DNA of 16,370 bases from CABRXV01 sp900754955. Lineage in GTDB: Bacteria; Actinomycetota; Coriobacteriia; Coriobacteriales; Eggerthellaceae. This document shows positions 13,852 through 16,370 of this stretch, piece by piece (the first letter of the stretch is position 1; each line of letters begins with the position of its first letter). Under the pieces are notes generated by a model. The model made no database searches. It worked only from the letters and a program-made list of their open reading frames with translations, and had not been told where the DNA came from. Position numbers and translations under genes: made by a program. Location: the NCBI GenBank assembly GCA_902475005.1, contig CABRXV010000044.1, positions 1 to 16,370 on the forward strand, in the 5' to 3' direction.

Positions 13852-15324
13852 CTACCGCGCCTGCTCCTGCTGCTCGAGCTCCCACTTCGTCAGGAAGCTC
13901 TTCTTCGCGATCTCCTCGGGGATCTCAACGGGGTAGTCGCCCGTGAAGCACGCTTCGCAGAATCCAGGGTGCGCCGCGCCCGACACCGCCTCGCGCAGGC
14001 CCCCGATCGAAATGAACGCGAGCGAATCGGAACCGATGAACGCGTTCATCTCCTCGTTGCTCATGTTCGCCGCGATGAGCTGCTCGCGCGTGTCGGTGTC
14101 GATGCCGTAGAAGCACGGCCACAGCACCTCGGGGCTCACGATGCGCAGGTGCACCTCGGTGGCGCCCGCGTCGCGCAGCATCTGCACGAGCTTCTTCGAC
14201 GTGTTGCCGCGCACGATGGAGTCGTCGATCACCACGAGGCGCTTGCCCGCGATCACACTCGGCAGCGGATTGAGCTTGAGGCGGATGCCGAGCTGGCGCA
14301 TGGCCTGCGTCGGTTGGATGAACGTGCGTCCCACGTAGCGGTTCTTCACGATGCCGTCGGTGAACTGGATGCCGCTCTCCATCGCGTAGCCGAGCGCCGC
14401 CGGCACGCCCGAGTCGGGCACGCCGAGCACGAGGTCGGCGTCGACCGGCGCCTCACGCGCGAGGATGCGCCCCATGCTGCGGCGCGCCTGGTACACGCTC
14501 TGGCCGTCGAGCACGCTGTCGGGGCGCGCGAAGTACACGTACTCGAAGATGCACGCCGCTGGCTTGCGCGCGGGCACGGCCTGCTCCGACCACATGCCCT
14601 GCTCGTTGAAGCGCACCACTTCGCCGGGACGCACGTCGCGCACGTACTCAGCGCCCACGATGTCGAGGCCGCACGTCTCCGACGACACCACCCAGCCGCC
14701 GTTGTCGGGCAGCTTGCCGATGCACAGCGGGCGAATGCCGTGCGGGTCGCGGAACGCATAGAGCGAGTCAGCGCTCGCGAGCACCATCGCGTAGGCGCCC
14801 TCGAGCGTCTCCATCGCGTAGCTGATGCCGTCGCGCAAATGGTGCGTCTGGCGCGTGACGTAGCCGATCGCCTTCGCCGCCACCTCGGAGTCGGTAGCCG
14901 AGCGGAACTGCACGCCCTCGGCCACAAGCCGCGCGCGGATCTTGTTCGTGTTCACGAGCGTGCCGTTGTGCGCGAGCGCGATGAGCACGTCGTCGATCGC
15001 CGAGATATGCGGCTGAGCCGCCTCCCACGAAGCCGAACCGCCGCTCGTGGAGTAGCGCACGTGGCCCGCCGCCACGAAGCCCTCGAGCGCCGCAAGCGTG
15101 GCCTCGTCGAACACCTGCGTCACAAGGCCGAGGTCCTTCGCAGCCACGACCGTCTCGCCGCCGCCCACCGCGATGCCCGCGCTCTCCTGGCCGCGGTGCT
15201 GCAGCGCCTGCAGGCCGTAGCACGTCATGCGCGCCACTTCCTCGCCGGGCGCGTACACGCCGAAGACCGCGCACTCCTCCTCAAGACGATCGGGGCGCTC
15301 GCCCGGCATGATGGAATCACTCAT
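13852..15324 (-). CDS. purF: Amidophosphoribosyltransferase
   Basis: Commits PRPP to purine synthesis by glutamine-dependent formation of phosphoribosylamine. 490 aa. It is the processed iron-sulfur type: a 17-residue propeptide precedes the nucleophile C18 (EEECAVFGVY), then LQALQHRGQESAG (38-50), GHVRYSTSG (87-95) and AHNGTLVN (118-125) of the glutaminase. The phosphoribosyltransferase half has GVPDSGVPAA (301-310) and the PRPP loop VVIDDSIVRGNT (364-375). C258, C404, C456 and C459 (the last two in GFCEACF) fit the four [4Fe-4S] ligands known from the B. subtilis enzyme, so oxygen sensitivity is expected. Start ATG 15324 has GGGGAG 6 nt upstream and overlaps the sortase stop as ATGA, so the two are translationally coupled. 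A gap of about 500 bp separates it from purM. Confidence 0.97.
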   Translation of the reverse strand: MSDSIMPGERPDRLEEECAVFGVYAPGEEVARMTCYGLQALQHRGQESAGIAVGGGETVVAAKDLGLVTQVFDEATLAALEGFVAAGHVRYSTSGGSASWEAAQPHISAIDDVLIALAHNGTLVNTNKIRARLVAEGVQFRSATDSEVAAKAIGYVTRQTHHLRDGISYAMETLEGAYAMVLASADSLYAFRDPHGIRPLCIGKLPDNGGWVVSSETCGLDIVGAEYVRDVRPGEVVRFNEQGMWSEQAVPARKPAACIFEYVYFARPDSVLDGQSVYQARRSMGRILAREAPVDADLVLGVPDSGVPAALGYAMESGIQFTDGIVKNRYVGRTFIQPTQAMRQLGIRLKLNPLPSVIAGKRLVVIDDSIVRGNTSKKLVQMLRDAGATEVHLRIVSPEVLWPCFYGIDTDTREQLIAANMSNEEMNAFIGSDSLAFISIGGLREAVSGAAHPGFCEACFTGDYPVEIPEEIAKKSFLTKWELEQQEQAR

Positions 15325-16370
15325 GAAACTCTCCCCTCGACGGATCCTTCGACGTTGGCGATGTCGCCCTCGTCGACCTGCGCAGCACCCGTATCGTCGG
15401 CACCGGTGCCGGCGGGCTGGTAATCGGTCACGCTGCAGAACGTAATGATGCGATAGCTGTTATCGGGTGCGTCGCATGTGGAGAACGCGAACACCTTGTC
15501 GATCTCGGAAGCGGCGGGCGCGGCGGGATCGGGCGTCACCGTCGATGCATCGAGACGCGCCTGGACGTACGCCGTCACGTCGCCCGGATTAGGAATGACG
15601 ATGTCGGTCGACGAGCCCGGCACGCGATCGACCGCAAACGATGTGAGCTCGTAGTTGCCCGCAGGCGTGAGCAGGTAGAACGTGCGATGCGCGTTGAACG
15701 TCGCCGAGTCGGTGAAGCGCGCAAGCAGCGCGAACATCGAGCCGTTCGCCATGTTGTGTCCGTAGATCACGTTCACGGCGTCGGAGAAGTCGCCCGCGTT
15801 CTCGCCCGACAGCATGACACAGCCGTACTCGGCGCCGATGACGTTGCGCGTATTGCCGTTGAAATCGTGGGTGAGATAGTGGGAGTCGTCGCCGTCGCGG
15901 TGCACGATCGGGTAGCTCACGTCGGTGTCGGGAATGTACACCCACGCCACCACGTCGGGATTGACGGCACGCAGGGCGTCCCAGTTGACCGAGAAATCGG
16001 CGAGCGTCGCACCGGACACATCGCTCGGAGCCGAGAAGTTCTCGGACGCGATGTCGTCGTAGGCCCGCTGCCCGCTCCAGTATGAGAAGCCGATCGCCGC
16101 CAGCGCCGCCAAAGACAGCACGAGCACCACGAGCGCCACCCAGAACACCACGCGCCAGGGACCCTTCTTGCGGCTCTGAGTGGAATAGCGATCAGCGGCA
16201 CGCCCGTACTCGCCCGCGGTTGCCGCAGCGGGCACAACAGAGGCCGCAGCACGCGGCGCGGCTTTCTGCGAAGCGACGCGCGGTGCGGCTCCCTGCGTGG
16301 CAGGGCGCCCTACGGGCTCAGACGCTGCGGCGCGCGACGCGCGGGAGGCGCGCTCGTCGGCAGGCGCGCG
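15321..16370 (-). CDS. Class B sortase (5' partial)
   Basis: Membrane-anchored transpeptidase that cleaves a C-terminal sorting signal and joins surface proteins to the cell wall or to each other. The frame is open to the right edge. Counting from the GTG at 16235, a membrane span lies at about 28-53 (type II, N-terminus inside), followed by the sortase B fold: NPDVVAWVYIPDTDVSYPIV (92-111), DFSDAVNVIYGHNM (149-162) with catalytic H160, FSTCD with C254, and SYRIITFCSV with R262. An acidic Gly/Ala tail of about 35 residues follows. Upstream of 16235 the frame continues without a stop for 45 codons rich in Ala, Pro, Arg and Ser, so the true start is outside and a long disordered cytoplasmic tail is likely. 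The stop overlaps the purF start by ATGA. No sortase substrate is in the window. Confidence 0.92.
   Translation of the reverse strand, partial: RAPADERASRASRAAASEPVGRPATQGAAPRVASQKAAPRAAASVVPAAATAGEYGRAADRYSTQSRKKGPWRVVFWVALVVLVLSLAALAAIGFSYWSGQRAYDDIASENFSAPSDVSGATLADFSVNWDALRAVNPDVVAWVYIPDTDVSYPIVHRDGDDSHYLTHDFNGNTRNVIGAEYGCVMLSGENAGDFSDAVNVIYGHNMANGSMFALLARFTDSATFNAHRTFYLLTPAGNYELTSFAVDRVPGSSTDIVIPNPGDVTAYVQARLDASTVTPDPAAPAASEIDKVFAFSTCDAPDNSYRIITFCSVTDYQPAGTGADDTGAAQVDEGDIANVEGSVEGRVS

Noticed and set aside
13747..15423. 558-codon + strand open frame antisense to purF
   Set aside because: Shadow of purF, low-complexity His/Arg/Ala protein with no motif.

Overview
The window is GC-rich (roughly two-thirds G+C by eye), densely coded DNA with Shine-Dalgarno-led genes. 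It most likely comes from a gut Coriobacteriia / Eggerthellaceae-type actinobacterium. This is inferred from three things seen together: a fumarate-reductase-like flavoprotein of the kind expanded in that group, a class B sortase with a long Ala/Pro/Arg-rich N-terminus, and the overall coding style. No rRNA or named marker fixes the genus.

Left part (1-2890): the C-terminal two-thirds of an FAD-dependent reductase (+) converges on acetate kinase ackA (-), with a perfect 14-bp stem between them. Upstream of ackA lie a TATAAT box and an 18-bp near-palindrome. Next comes tRNA-Pro(CGG) on the - strand, with its own promoter and terminator.

Middle part (3087-7393): a two-gene - strand unit encodes a UPF0104/MprF-flippase-like membrane protein (TTG start), followed 61 bp later by an unusual ATP-grasp ligase fused to a PaaI/YdiI-type hotdog thioesterase. 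This pair is the least explained coding content here. Upstream of it is modD, a nicotinate-nucleotide-pyrophosphorylase homologue tied to molybdenum, with a clear promoter (TTGACG, 17 bp, TATAAA) and a hairpin terminator on each side.

Right part (7482-16370): this is mainly de novo purine synthesis on the - strand. It holds a class B sortase (cut by the window edge), purF overlapping it by ATGA, then about 500 bp without a gene, then purM, purN and a frameshifted XdhC-family gene. A SotB-like MFS exporter (+) converges on the XdhC gene, and purH (-) diverges from the exporter. PurF makes phosphoribosylamine, PurN formylates GAR, PurM closes the imidazole ring to AIR, and PurH performs the last two steps to IMP. 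Other pur genes must lie elsewhere.

The 500-bp purF-purM gap holds an AT-richer 208-bp element with two equal 45-nt inverted arms whose outer 11 bp and inner 10 bp are identical. It is the best unexplained noncoding structure in the window. No CRISPR array, transposase, integrase or rRNA was seen.
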